Below are positions 7,224 through 16,446 of a DNA stretch of 64,000 nucleotides, in pieces (positions within the stretch are counted from its first letter, which is position 1; every line of letters starts with the position of its first letter). The translations under genes and the position numbers were made by a program. The DNA is from an uncultured Clostridia bacterium. GTDB taxonomy: Bacteria; Bacillota; Clostridia; Oscillospirales; Ruminococcaceae. Under the pieces are notes generated by a model, which was given only the letters and a program-made list of their open reading frames with translations, did no database searches and was not told where the DNA came from. The stretch lies in contig CANQCK010000005.1 of NCBI GenBank assembly GCA_947589185.1, forward strand, positions 1 through 64,000, in the 5' to 3' direction.

Positions 7224-7916
7224 ATGAGATACGAATGGATTGACGAGTATTTACTTGGCAAAGCGGGAGTGAGCAAAGACCTTCAGAAAGATTGGAATTG
7301 GATCCGCTATCAAATCGGCGGAAAGATGTTTGCGGCAGTCTGTCTGGGAGAGAATGACGAGCCGTATTATATAACGCTGAAACTGGAACCGATGGAAGGA
7401 GATTTCCTGCGGCAGCAATATGAGGATATTATTCCCGGCTATTATATGAATAAGATGCATTGGAATTCCGTTAAACCGGATGGAAATGTTCCGGATGACC
7501 TGTTAAAAGATCTGTTGGATAAATCATATCAACTTGTGCTTGACAGCTTCAGCAAGAAGAAACAGCGGGAGATTCTAAATGGTGAGCATTCAGCAGGAAT
7601 AGTAAGCTGCTGTGGAACAGATTGCACGGGATGCGGTTGCTTTGGAACTATGTGTAAGGGGTGTAACGCCTGTCTCGGAAAAGTATTTCATGCACCCGAA
7701 GGGCAGGCATGCCCGATATATGAATGCTCAATAAATCAAAAGGAACTAGGCAGCTGCGGCGGCTGTGAGTGCCTTCCGTGTGATATATGGAAAAACACTA
7801 AGGATCCTTCCTTTTCGGAGGAAGAATTTGAGCGGAATATACAAGAAAGGGTAGCCAGACTGAAGAACTCCAAAACAAGGTTGGAAAATTTTGAAATTTT
7901 GGAGAAAGGAAATTAA
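7224..7916 (+). CDS. YjbR/MmcQ-like domain fused to a cysteine-rich DUF3795 domain
   Basis: ATG 7224 is chosen over the track start at 7164 because AAGGAG lies 9-14 bases before it and YjbR homology begins there. The product is 230 aa. Residues 1-115 are a YjbR (MmcQ, DUF419) domain, a CyaY-like fold of unclear function (WIDEYLLGKAGV, WNWIRYQIGGKMFA, WNSVKPDG). Residues about 125-195 are a DUF3795-type region with about 15 cysteines (CCGTDCTGCGCFG..CKGCNAC, then CGGCECLPCDIW), probably binding metal. No signal peptide is seen, so it should be cytoplasmic. A strong terminator follows, so it is probably transcribed alone. The biochemical role is unknown. Confidence 0.75.
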   Translation: MRYEWIDEYLLGKAGVSKDLQKDWNWIRYQIGGKMFAAVCLGENDEPYYITLKLEPMEGDFLRQQYEDIIPGYYMNKMHWNSVKPDGNVPDDLLKDLLDKSYQLVLDSFSKKKQREILNGEHSAGIVSCCGTDCTGCGCFGTMCKGCNACLGKVFHAPEGQACPIYECSINQKELGSCGGCECLPCDIWKNTKDPSFSEEEFERNIQERVARLKNSKTRLENFEILEKGN

Positions 7917-7937
7917 AAATTATGTCAGCGGTGAGAG

Positions 7938-7969
7938 GTTGCACAATAATGTGCAACTTTTTCTTTTTA
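7938..7969 (+). terminator. Rho-independent terminator
   Basis: GTTGCAC-AATAAT-GTGCAAC is followed by a T-rich run. It closes the YjbR-DUF3795 gene. Confidence 0.85.
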
Positions 7970-7998
7970 TGGTGTAATATTGAAAGGAGGATAGATAT

Positions 7999-8667
7999 AT
8001 GTCAATCAACTATAAAAAATCGCTGGGCAAACGGTTAGCTGACTTTAACAGCAGGTTTTATAAACCGCCGATAAATACCGCCTCAAGAGGTCAGTGCGTT
8101 TGGTATACGCAAGGCAGAGCCTATGAAAAGAAAGGCGTTTATATCGGTGCAAGAGGCAACGCCAAAGACGTTTATCAAAGCTGTAAAAATTCAGGGTTTC
8201 AGGTATCTTGGTATCCTAAGCCTAATTCAATTGCCTGCTTTAACGGAGGCACTTACGGTCATGTAAGATATGTTGAACACGTTATAGCTGACACAGTGTA
8301 TTTCACCGAGGCAAATTGGAACGCTGATAATGCAATCTCAGCTGATGACGGCGTTCTGAAAAAGATGTCGTTGTCTGACTGGATGGCACAGCCGTTTTTA
8401 CAGGGTCACGTTGCGGTTAAGAAAGAAAAGCTGATAACCTTTGAGGTCGTGACGCCAAAAGGTAAGATCGGATTGTATAAATCAAGCAATATTATCAGAA
8501 AAAACAAGGTCAAAAATATAAAGGCAGATAGTATCAAAGCTGTTTCCGGAAGCGGCAGGATTAAAGACGGAAGAGACATTGTAAAGGTTTTGTATAACAA
8601 CAGATATTACTGGTCGATAAGGGTAAACAAATCAGGAGTAAGACAGTTGAAAAGAAAAGATAAATAA
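7999..8667 (+). CDS. CHAP-domain peptidoglycan hydrolase/amidase
   Basis: A 222-aa protein starts after AAAGGAGG. Residues 25-125 form a CHAP domain: the nucleophile Cys33 in GQCVWYTQGRAYE, His88 in GHVRYVEH, and the polar residues of TEANWN (104-108). CHAP enzymes cut amide or peptide bonds in peptidoglycan. The basic C-terminus (about 145-222) may form an SH3-like, wall-binding region. No signal peptide or membrane segment is seen, so export is unclear. A phage-type lysin origin or non-classical release are both possible. It stands alone between a terminator and the yfhO promoter. Confidence 0.75.
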   Translation: MSINYKKSLGKRLADFNSRFYKPPINTASRGQCVWYTQGRAYEKKGVYIGARGNAKDVYQSCKNSGFQVSWYPKPNSIACFNGGTYGHVRYVEHVIADTVYFTEANWNADNAISADDGVLKKMSLSDWMAQPFLQGHVAVKKEKLITFEVVTPKGKIGLYKSSNIIRKNKVKNIKADSIKAVSGSGRIKDGRDIVKVLYNNRYYWSIRVNKSGVRQLKRKDK

Positions 8668-8681
8668 ATTTGCCGTTTTTC

Positions 8682-8710
8682 TTGACATTATATGATAGCA
8701 GATGTATAAT
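8682..8710 (+). promoter_or_regulatory. Consensus sigma-A promoter of the yfhO-like gene
   Basis: TTGACA (8682-8687) and TATAAT (8705-8710) lie 17 bases apart. The start codon of the YfhO-family gene is about 55 bases downstream, behind an AAGGGG ribosome site. Confidence 0.85.
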
Positions 8711-8765
8711 TGTATTACTGAGATAATACAATTTATTGATTTAAGGTCTTTTAAGGGGAAATAAA

Positions 8766-11435
8766 ATGATCAAAAAGCTGAAAAGTCACAAAACAGACGC
8801 AATATGTATAGGAATATTAATGTTTATATATCTGGCAATAGTACTTATAATAACCAGATTCAAATTTGCATACGGTTCTACTACGGATTGGAACAATCAG
8901 CACTATGTTTTCGCAGAGTATTTCAGAAATCTGTTCTATGAAACAAAAAATTTCTTTCCGAGCTTTGCTCCTCAGATAGGTGCAGGTCAGAATATATATA
9001 ACTTTTCATATTACGGTCTGTTTAATCCGCTGATACTTCCTAGCTATTTGATGCCGTTTGTATCAATGGCATCTTATATTCAGACTGTTAGTATTATTTG
9101 TACTCTTGTGTCGGTTGTAATGTTTTACTTTTGGATAAAAAAACGCTATGAAATCAAAGTCGCTTTTTTCACAAGCTGTTTGTTTTTGCTGGCGTCGCCT
9201 ATTATTTTTCACAGCCACAGACATATAATGTTTGTCTGGTATTTTCCTTTTTTAATAGGTGCATTATTTTGCTGTGACAGATTTTTTGAAAAGAAAAACC
9301 GTGCCGGATTGATTTTCTGCTTGACTATGATAATGCTGACAAGCTACTATTACAGTGTAGGAAGTTATCTTACTGTTTTTGTCTATATTACGGCTGTTTA
9401 TTTGAATGAAAATTCCGCATTCAGGATTAAAGAGTATGTTAAAACAGTTGTGAATTTGGGAATATGTATGCTTGTATCGGTTATGATCTCGGCGGTATTG
9501 TGGCTGCCGACATTAAATGCAATTTTACAGGGCAGAGCCGAGACGAACGCAAATGTTTCTTTGAAGGATATTTTACTTCCTACGCTTGATTATTATGTGG
9601 TTTTGTATAATTTTTATTCTTTGGGACTTACTTTAATTTCTCTTATGGCAATTGTTTTTGCAGTGTTAAGAAAAAATAAAGGCTATAGGTTTATTGGAAT
9701 TGTACTGTCAGCCTTTATAGTTTTTAAGATTTTACCGTATGTAATGAACGGCTTTATGTATAGCGAAAACAAAGCAATTATTCCGCTTATACCTATTGCT
9801 TTGCTGCTGACTGCCGAATTTGTCAAGACGATATTTGATAGAAATATTTCAATGCGTTTCTGGGTGTTAATGAATTTAGCAATCGTTTTAGGCTGCGTTA
9901 TATATTTGCTTATTAATGAGGAAAACAGTATTTTACTGCCTTTGATAATTGATATTGTCTTTTTAAACGCAGCATTTTTAATTTACTATAAAAAGGAGAA
10001 TTCTACAGCGTTTATTTCAATTATTTCTTTAGCTGTGTTTGCTCTTTGTCTGACATTTAATTCCTATGACACTCTCAGCCTTAAAAAAGACGTAGTAAGG
10101 GTTGATAAAGAATATTCCAAAGAGATTGACAGTACAAATTTTTCAAAAAACGATAAGAGTGTATACCGTGTTTCTCTGTTTGCCGACGATGGTGAGACTA
10201 TTAATAAAGTCTACGGTGAGAATTATTATCAAACGACGGTATATTCCTCGCTTCAGAACCAGCTGTATAATCACTTTTATTATGACGAGTTCCAAAATGA
10301 AATGCCGCATAGGATTTCTGCAATGATTTCTGAAACTATAAATCCCTTTTTCTGTTCTTTTATAGGTAATAGGTATTTATTTGTTGATAACAAAACCCTT
10401 GCGAAACAACGTGTAGCTGTTCCGAACGGATATAAAGAGGTAAAAAGGGAAAAAAATATAACTCTGTTTGTGAATGAGAACGTTATGCCTCTTGGTTATT
10501 CGTCATCAAATCTCATAAGCGGCAATCAGTATGACAAACTCACTTATCCTTACAATATGAAAGCACTGATGGATTATATTGTCGTCGACGAAAAATTATC
10601 AGACGTTCCAATAGATGGTGTTGAAGACAAGGGCGTTGATTTGGCAAACGAGCTCTTTGCGGAGCTTCCTGAAAATATCAGGTATGATAAACAGGAAAAT
10701 GCCGTTTATGTTAATACCTATGAAAAAAATAATCGGCGTTTTAAAACATCAGGCACAAAAAATGCTTATGATTCTGACAAATGCGTTGTAAATCTTAAAA
10801 ATCCCATAAATGATTACCTTATTATCACCTGCAATGCCGATAATAAAATTTCTAAAGAACCTACCGACATTTATATGACGATAAACGGTATAAAAAATAA
10901 ACTTACAGAGCCTGAGTGGAAGTATTATAACAATAATAACAGCTTTTGTTTTGTACTGTCATCAAACGAGCCTATAGAAAGTATTACGCTTAATTTTTCA
11001 AGAGGTGAATACAAGCTGTCTGACTGGAGATTCTATACTGTTAAAAAGAGTGAGCTTGAGGGCTTGAAAAACGATATTGATGAGTTTATAATAAATAAGT
11101 CAAAAACCAAAGGCGATGTTTTTCAGGGAACGATAAATGTTAAAAATGACAACAGTTATTTTAAGCTGTCAGTTCCGTATGACAAAGGCTTCAGTGCTTA
11201 TGTTGACGGGAAAAAGACGGATATTGAAACAGTCGATAAAGCGTTTATCGGTTTTGAGATTTCAAAAGGGAAACATAATATTAAAATAGTATATAAAGCT
11301 CCGCTTTTGAAAGAAGCGAAAATAATTTCGCTTTTGGGAGTTTTGATATTCGTTTTCATATTGTCAGTACAAATATTAAAAAGATGTTTTTATTTGAGGT
11401 TGAGTAAAAAATATAATAAACGTCAAAGTAATTAA
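8766..11435 (+). CDS. YfhO-family polytopic membrane protein
   Basis: The 889-aa protein begins with a transmembrane helix and an extracytoplasmic loop with TTDWNNQHYVFAEYFR, then DIGAGQN-like GAGQNIYNFSYYGLFNP, which is diagnostic of the YfhO family. About 12 further membrane helices fill residues 80-430. A soluble extracytoplasmic domain follows (about 440-860), then a last helix near the C-terminus. YfhO proteins are GT-C-like and have been tied to glycosylation of lipoteichoic acid or other wall polymers in Firmicutes; the substrate here is not known. It has its own strong promoter and probably heads a unit with the PIG-L and EamA genes (gaps of 43 and 16 bases). Confidence 0.85.
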   Translation: MIKKLKSHKTDAICIGILMFIYLAIVLIITRFKFAYGSTTDWNNQHYVFAEYFRNLFYETKNFFPSFAPQIGAGQNIYNFSYYGLFNPLILPSYLMPFVSMASYIQTVSIICTLVSVVMFYFWIKKRYEIKVAFFTSCLFLLASPIIFHSHRHIMFVWYFPFLIGALFCCDRFFEKKNRAGLIFCLTMIMLTSYYYSVGSYLTVFVYITAVYLNENSAFRIKEYVKTVVNLGICMLVSVMISAVLWLPTLNAILQGRAETNANVSLKDILLPTLDYYVVLYNFYSLGLTLISLMAIVFAVLRKNKGYRFIGIVLSAFIVFKILPYVMNGFMYSENKAIIPLIPIALLLTAEFVKTIFDRNISMRFWVLMNLAIVLGCVIYLLINEENSILLPLIIDIVFLNAAFLIYYKKENSTAFISIISLAVFALCLTFNSYDTLSLKKDVVRVDKEYSKEIDSTNFSKNDKSVYRVSLFADDGETINKVYGENYYQTTVYSSLQNQLYNHFYYDEFQNEMPHRISAMISETINPFFCSFIGNRYLFVDNKTLAKQRVAVPNGYKEVKREKNITLFVNENVMPLGYSSSNLISGNQYDKLTYPYNMKALMDYIVVDEKLSDVPIDGVEDKGVDLANELFAELPENIRYDKQENAVYVNTYEKNNRRFKTSGTKNAYDSDKCVVNLKNPINDYLIITCNADNKISKEPTDIYMTINGIKNKLTEPEWKYYNNNNSFCFVLSSNEPIESITLNFSRGEYKLSDWRFYTVKKSELEGLKNDIDEFIINKSKTKGDVFQGTINVKNDNSYFKLSVPYDKGFSAYVDGKKTDIETVDKAFIGFEISKGKHNIKIVYKAPLLKEAKIISLLGVLIFVFILSVQILKRCFYLRLSKKYNKRQSN

Positions 11436-11478
11436 AATAATAATTTGAAAGTATAAATTAAGGAGATTTACACTGACA

Positions 11479-12225
11479 ATGAACAATTCATTAAAAACAA
11501 TCAAAAGCTGGTGCTTATTAAAAAAATTGACAGTTATAATAACTACTGTAGCTATATTGTTTATACTATTAGCAGGTGTGTATTGGGAGAATAGAGTCGG
11601 TAAAAGCTATTATGATAAAAATATTCTTGGAAATGTTGACACTTCTTGTGTAGATAAACTTATGATAGTTGCTCACCCGGATGATGAAACTATTTGGGGC
11701 GGAGGGCATTTGGAAGAAGGAGGATATTTAGTGGTATGCTTTACTGACGGTTATAACAAAGTCAGAAAAGATGAATTTATAAACGCTGTGACTTCTTTAA
11801 ACAACTCCAATATTCCAATCATATTTGATTTTCCGGATAAGACATTCCGCATTAGAGATAATTGGTACGGAATTAAATATAAGGTATTTAAAACTGTCGA
11901 TAATTTGCTGGAAATGAAGGACTGGAATTTGATAGTTACTCACAATAAAAACGGAGAATACGGTCATATTCATCACAAGGCAATCAGTGAGATAGTAAGC
12001 AACGAGTGTAAGAAATTAGAGAAGCAAAATGTTCTTTATTATTTCGGTGAATATCACAGCAGAAAGAAAATACCTAAGTTTGAAAGTAAAATGACGCCGT
12101 TGGATGAAAAATTATACAATAAAAAGATAGAGGTTTGTAAAATGTTTTCGTCCCAACAGTGGGTAATTGACGGCTTGTATCATATGTTGAAATATGAAAA
12201 TTGGACTCAATATAATGGTCAATAA
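11479..12225 (+). CDS. PIG-L/LmbE-family deacetylase, membrane-anchored
   Basis: This 248-aa protein has an N-terminal helix (about 17-35), probably a signal anchor. The zinc motif AHPDDE (65-70) follows, then HNKNGEYGHIHHKA with the distal histidine. These are the hallmarks of PIG-L/LmbE N-deacetylases, which act on N-acetylglucosamine-linked substrates. The helix would place the catalytic domain outside the cell, consistent with modification of a cell-surface glycan. It sits 43 bases after the YfhO gene, and a shared role in surface polymer synthesis is a reasonable inference. AAGGAG precedes the start at a longish spacing. Confidence 0.8.
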   Translation: MNNSLKTIKSWCLLKKLTVIITTVAILFILLAGVYWENRVGKSYYDKNILGNVDTSCVDKLMIVAHPDDETIWGGGHLEEGGYLVVCFTDGYNKVRKDEFINAVTSLNNSNIPIIFDFPDKTFRIRDNWYGIKYKVFKTVDNLLEMKDWNLIVTHNKNGEYGHIHHKAISEIVSNECKKLEKQNVLYYFGEYHSRKKIPKFESKMTPLDEKLYNKKIEVCKMFSSQQWVIDGLYHMLKYENWTQYNGQ

Positions 12226-12241
12226 TTCGGAGATAGTTTAA

Positions 12242-13228
12242 ATGACGGATAAAGAGAATTCACATTCAGGTAATTCAAAAGAGAAAAGCAAGATCCAGTC
12301 AATTATGACAAGGACTAGTGTTGTTGTATTATGTGCAACGGTGTGCTGTGCATTGTGGGGGAGTGCTTTCCCTTGCGTTAAAATAGGCTACAGGCTTTTC
12401 AGTATAGAAAGCAGCGATACGTTTTCTCAAATTTTATTTGCCGGGATACGATTTTTTCTAGCGGGCGTTTTTACAGTTCTTATGGGAAGCGTCATAGAAA
12501 AAAGACTTCTTCTCCCAAGCAAAAAATCAGCAGGCAAAATAGTTATGCTTTCTTTGTTTCAGACGATTATTCAGTATTTGTTTTTCTATATCGGTCTTTC
12601 GCATACCACAGGGGTCAAGGCTTCTGTTCTCGACGGGGCAAGCGTGTTTATCGCTCTTTTTGTTTCGTGTATGGTATTTAAGCTAGAAAGGTTAAGTGCT
12701 GCAAAAATATTTGGAAGTCTTATAGGCTTTGTCGGAGTAATACTTATAAACCTCACAGGTCTTGACTTTCAGTTTAAGCTTACAGGCGAAGGCTTTATTC
12801 TGCTTTCTGCAATCGGATATGCACTTTCTTCTGTGCTTATGAAAAGGTATTCTTTCGATACAAGCCCGATTCTTTTAAGCGGCTGGCAGTTTATGTTCGG
12901 CGGAGCGGTTATGACATTAGTAGGACTGGTCTTTGGCGGTAGGTTAAAAATTAATTCCGCTAAAGCAGTTATTATGCTCTTATATCTTGCTTTTCTTTCG
13001 GCAGCTGCATATAGTCTTTGGTCTGTGCTTTTGAAGTATAATCCTGTTTCTAAGGTAACGGTTTTCGGATTTCTGAATCCTGTGTTCGGTTCGGTTTTCT
13101 CACTTATTTTTCTTGCCGAAAGTGAGTCTTTCGGTGTTTCGGCTTTTATTTCGATGATCTTAGTCAGCGTTGGAATTTATATAGTAAACCGCAGAGACAC
13201 AGTGAGAAAACAGAAAAAGTATTCATAA
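12242..13228 (+). CDS. EamA/DMT-superfamily transporter
   Basis: The 328-aa product has ten predicted membrane helices from about residue 25 on, arranged as two EamA repeats. Typical family words are ALWGSAFPCVKIGY in the first helix, and GEGFILLSAIGYALSSVLMKRY at the start of the second repeat. Such proteins export or import small metabolites; the substrate cannot be read from the sequence. The 25-residue polar N-terminus is a little longer than usual. It sits between PIG-L and the GH74-like gene with short gaps, so co-transcription with both is likely. Confidence 0.8.
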   Translation: MTDKENSHSGNSKEKSKIQSIMTRTSVVVLCATVCCALWGSAFPCVKIGYRLFSIESSDTFSQILFAGIRFFLAGVFTVLMGSVIEKRLLLPSKKSAGKIVMLSLFQTIIQYLFFYIGLSHTTGVKASVLDGASVFIALFVSCMVFKLERLSAAKIFGSLIGFVGVILINLTGLDFQFKLTGEGFILLSAIGYALSSVLMKRYSFDTSPILLSGWQFMFGGAVMTLVGLVFGGRLKINSAKAVIMLLYLAFLSAAAYSLWSVLLKYNPVSKVTVFGFLNPVFGSVFSLIFLAESESFGVSAFISMILVSVGIYIVNRRDTVRKQKKYS

Positions 13229-13250
13229 TATTCTGAAAGAGGTTATAATT

Positions 13251-15554
13251 ATGAATAAGGTCAACTATGAGTATAAGAATTTCAAGATAGGCGGCGGAGG
13301 CTTCGTGACCGGCTTTGTTTTTCATAAGAAAATGCCAAACATTCTTTATGCCAGAACAGACATAGGCGGTGTTTACAGATTCGATTTTGAAAACAGCAGG
13401 TGGGTTTCCCTTATTGACAGCGTTACGTCAGTAGAGCCTGAACAGTGCTATCCCTTGTCGATAGCTTTAGACGAAAACGACGGAAACATTCTTTACATAG
13501 CCTGCGGAGATCATAAAAAAGGCGAGCTTTGCATAAGTCATAATATGGGCGAGAGCTTTGAAATAAAACCCATTCCGTGCGGTATTCACGGAAACTGTAT
13601 GGGCAGGGCAACAGGTGAGCGTTTAATTAAAATCGGGGACGATTTGTTTTTTGCATCTCAATCGTCGGGCCTTTTGCGGTCAAGCGACGAGGGCGAAAGC
13701 TGGGTTAAGATGAATGTAAACGGCGAAATCAATTTAACATTTGTAAACGCTGTTCAGTCGGGCAAAAACCGCACGGTTTTCGTAGGTGCAAGCGGAGGAG
13801 AGAATGTCTTTTCAAACGGCGGAAGAAAATTCAGAGGACATTCGCTATACGTTTCGTATGACAACGGAGAGAGCTTTTTTAAAGTCGCTCAGCCTGAGGC
13901 TGATTATTCTGCTGTTTCGGCTTTAGCGGGGTTTGTTGCCCAGAGAAGTTCTTTCGGCACTGATAAAAAGACCGGCAAGAGGTATTTTTATGCTACGTTC
14001 TGTCAGACGGGTGAGGATAAAGAGCCTTATAGATACACCTGCGATTCGGCTAAAATCGCAAGCGGAAGAATATTCAGATATGAGCTTGATAATCAGGGCA
14101 GGATAATCGAAAACAAGCAAAAGGATATTACGCCTGAAAATGTCTTAGGCGTGGGGCTGAGCGGAGTAGATCTTCGTGACGGAATGTTAGTTCTGTCGGA
14201 AATAGGCGAGGCTCACCCTAACAGCATTTACATAAGTCTTGATAACGGCGATAGCTGGGAACAGATCCTATATGATTTAAGCGTGGGAAAAATGAATTTT
14301 ACAGTGCCTTATATGAAGCCTGAATATAATTCCAACAGGCTTTTGGTTCACTGGATGAGCGACATAAAAATAAATCCGTTCGACCCGGATATGGCGGTGT
14401 TCAATACAGGTACGGGCGTGTTTGTATCAAAGAATTTAACCGTCTCTAAAAACGGCGGTACAGTCGTATGGGAGCCTCTTTGCGAGGGTATGGAGGAAAC
14501 CGTTCATATCAATGTGTACAGCCCCCCTAAAGGTGATATAAGATGTATAGATATTGTCGGCGACTTGGGAGGCTTTGCGTTTTCAAGCGTTGATGATATT
14601 CCTGAAAATTCTTTTGCAAACGAAAACGGAGACAGATATATAACCTGTCTGAATGCTGATTTTACTGATGAGAACCCGTATGTTGTTGCTGCAACTCCCA
14701 GAGGAAACTGGACCGGCGAGACTGTCGGCGGAGTTATTATTTCTCACGACCAATGCAAAACCTGGAGGCACTTGGATTTTCCATACGGATTAAGTGAAAA
14801 GATAGACGCACTTTGCGACAATATAAAAAAGCCGAACACAGACTCAGGCTGGGTAGCTTTATCAGCGGACGGGAAAAGAATAATCTGGGCTATTGCTCAG
14901 CAGCACGAATTTTTGACCGACGGCGTGGTTTACACCGACGACGAGGGAAAGACGTGGAGAAAGTCTGTTTTTATCGGCAGCCGAGATTTTGAAAAAGATC
15001 CTGTACCTTTATTTATTGTTGCAGACAGGGTAAACCCGAATATCTTTATGGCGGTAAATAAAGAGTCTGAAATGTTTATAAGCGTTGATAAGGGTAAAAC
15101 CTTTTATGAGTGTATTCCGAACAAAATATTTGAACTTCCTAAGAGCAGAAGAGAGCTTAAACTTCGGCATATTGAGGTGCGTGCAGAAATCGGAAAGGAA
15201 AAAACCCTTTGGTTATCTTTTGGTTCTGCAGGGCTTTGGCGTCTGCAATTTGACGAAATTGCTAAGACGGTAGACTGCATTCATATTACAAAGCCGAACG
15301 AATTTACTCGCGGCGTGGGATTCGGCAGGCCTAAAGACGGTTCTGATGTGCCTGTTATATATACAAGCGGAACTATTAACGGTAAATACGGCTACTGGAG
15401 AAGCTGCGACTACGGAGAAACCTTCGAGCTTTTAAGTAATGATGATCAGCATTTCGGAACGGTGCTAAGTATTTCGGGAGATCCGAGAGAGTTCGGTACC
15501 TTTTATATTGCAACAGGCTCAAGAGGTCTTTTCTGTGCGAGAGAAGTAAAATAA
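13251..15554 (+). CDS. GH74-like xyloglucanase (cytoplasmic)
   Basis: The 767-aa protein starts directly in the first blade of a seven-bladed propeller: YKNFKIGGGGFVTGFVFHKK, then YARTDIGGVYRF. These are hallmark GH74 sequences. The two Asp residues that are catalytic in GH74 enzymes appear as D37 (ARTDIGG) and D371 (HWMSDIKINPF). BNR-type words (S.D.GESW) recur. GH74 enzymes cut the beta-1,4-glucan backbone of xyloglucan and are normally secreted with extra modules. Here there is no signal peptide, binding module or anchor, so it likely acts inside the cell on imported oligosaccharides. It follows an EamA transporter by 22 bases with an AGAGG ribosome site. Function as a xyloglucan oligosaccharide hydrolase is well supported, the exact specificity is not. 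Confidence 0.8.
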   Translation: MNKVNYEYKNFKIGGGGFVTGFVFHKKMPNILYARTDIGGVYRFDFENSRWVSLIDSVTSVEPEQCYPLSIALDENDGNILYIACGDHKKGELCISHNMGESFEIKPIPCGIHGNCMGRATGERLIKIGDDLFFASQSSGLLRSSDEGESWVKMNVNGEINLTFVNAVQSGKNRTVFVGASGGENVFSNGGRKFRGHSLYVSYDNGESFFKVAQPEADYSAVSALAGFVAQRSSFGTDKKTGKRYFYATFCQTGEDKEPYRYTCDSAKIASGRIFRYELDNQGRIIENKQKDITPENVLGVGLSGVDLRDGMLVLSEIGEAHPNSIYISLDNGDSWEQILYDLSVGKMNFTVPYMKPEYNSNRLLVHWMSDIKINPFDPDMAVFNTGTGVFVSKNLTVSKNGGTVVWEPLCEGMEETVHINVYSPPKGDIRCIDIVGDLGGFAFSSVDDIPENSFANENGDRYITCLNADFTDENPYVVAATPRGNWTGETVGGVIISHDQCKTWRHLDFPYGLSEKIDALCDNIKKPNTDSGWVALSADGKRIIWAIAQQHEFLTDGVVYTDDEGKTWRKSVFIGSRDFEKDPVPLFIVADRVNPNIFMAVNKESEMFISVDKGKTFYECIPNKIFELPKSRRELKLRHIEVRAEIGKEKTLWLSFGSAGLWRLQFDEIAKTVDCIHITKPNEFTRGVGFGRPKDGSDVPVIYTSGTINGKYGYWRSCDYGETFELLSNDDQHFGTVLSISGDPREFGTFYIATGSRGLFCAREVK

Positions 15555-15644
15555 CAACCGTATTTTTAAGGCTGACGTAAAAAGATTATCACATTTTACA
15601 AAAATATCATTGCATTTTAGTGCAATATCACGTTTGGTATATCG

Positions 15645-15673
15645 TTGACGAAATACTTTATAAATGGTATAAT
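15645..15673 (+). promoter_or_regulatory. Sigma-A promoter with adjacent inverted repeat (isomerase operon)
   Basis: TTGACG (15645-15650) and TATAAT (15668-15673) are spaced by 17 bases. Just upstream, at 15609-15626, ATTGCA and TGCAAT form an inverted repeat with a six-base spacer, a likely regulator site. The promoter drives the DUF4867/isomerase pair. Confidence 0.75.
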
Positions 15674-15752
15674 TATCTTATATAATAATTGCGGCATTTT
15701 ATAATTCTTTGGCGTTTTGTAAGGTGTTATTGTGATTTAGGAGGATTGTTGT

Positions 15753-16391
15753 ATGGCAAATCATAAAATAAAATCCGTTTTTGATAAGGAGTTCAAAAAA
15801 TACGGAAGAGTTATCGAGGGTTATAATCTCAGCGATGTTTTAGACGCTATGGAAAACACACCGCTTCCGTCTGATGTAGCATATGTTCCGAGTGTTCCGT
15901 CGCTTGAGGCTCTTAATATTAAAAAGGCTCTTATCTCTGAGGTCTACGGAGGACTGCCTTGTCAGGTAGGGTATTGCAACGGCAACAACTATGCACTCAA
16001 TGCACTTGAGTATCACCGTTCAAGCGAAATTAATATTGCGGCGACCGATCTTATTCTTATGCTCGGCTGGCAGCCCGATATTGAGGACGATTTTACATAT
16101 GATACAAGCAAGGTAGAGATGTTTAAAGTGCCAAAGGGAGTTATGATAGAAGTCTATGCTACGACGCTGCACTATGCTCCGTGCAACGCAAACGACGGCG
16201 GTTTTAAATGCGTAGTGGTACTTCCGAAGGATACAAATACAGATCTTTCGGGAAGCGTTGACAAGTCGATAGGAGACAATAAATTGCTGTTTGCTAAGAA
16301 TAAATGGCTTATCGGTCATGAGGAGTCGGGAGTTCAGCAAGACGGCGGATTTATAGGTCTCAAAGGCGAGAACTTAAAACTCGGTAATTAA
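15753..16391 (+). CDS. DUF4867 family protein (cupin-like)
   Basis: The 212-aa protein matches my recollection of the DUF4867 family, which recurs beside fucose-isomerase-like genes in Clostridia. Visible words are FKKYGRVIEGY, PCQVGYCNGNN, LEYHRSSEINIAATDLILMLG and ATTLHYAPC. A cupin-like beta barrel (about 90-190) with conserved His and Glu residues (H95, E98) is plausible, similar to sugar isomerase or lyase accessory proteins. It has no signal peptide. It opens an operon whose second gene is the isomerase, 55 bases downstream. A role in the same sugar pathway, for example binding or epimerising the sugar, is inference. AGGAGG precedes the start. Confidence 0.7.
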   Translation: MANHKIKSVFDKEFKKYGRVIEGYNLSDVLDAMENTPLPSDVAYVPSVPSLEALNIKKALISEVYGGLPCQVGYCNGNNYALNALEYHRSSEINIAATDLILMLGWQPDIEDDFTYDTSKVEMFKVPKGVMIEVYATTLHYAPCNANDGGFKCVVVLPKDTNTDLSGSVDKSIGDNKLLFAKNKWLIGHEESGVQQDGGFIGLKGENLKLGN

Positions 16392-16446
16392 TTTCAGTTG
16401 AAAAAGCATTGTGCTTTATAATATTACTAAATATGGAGGAATAATA

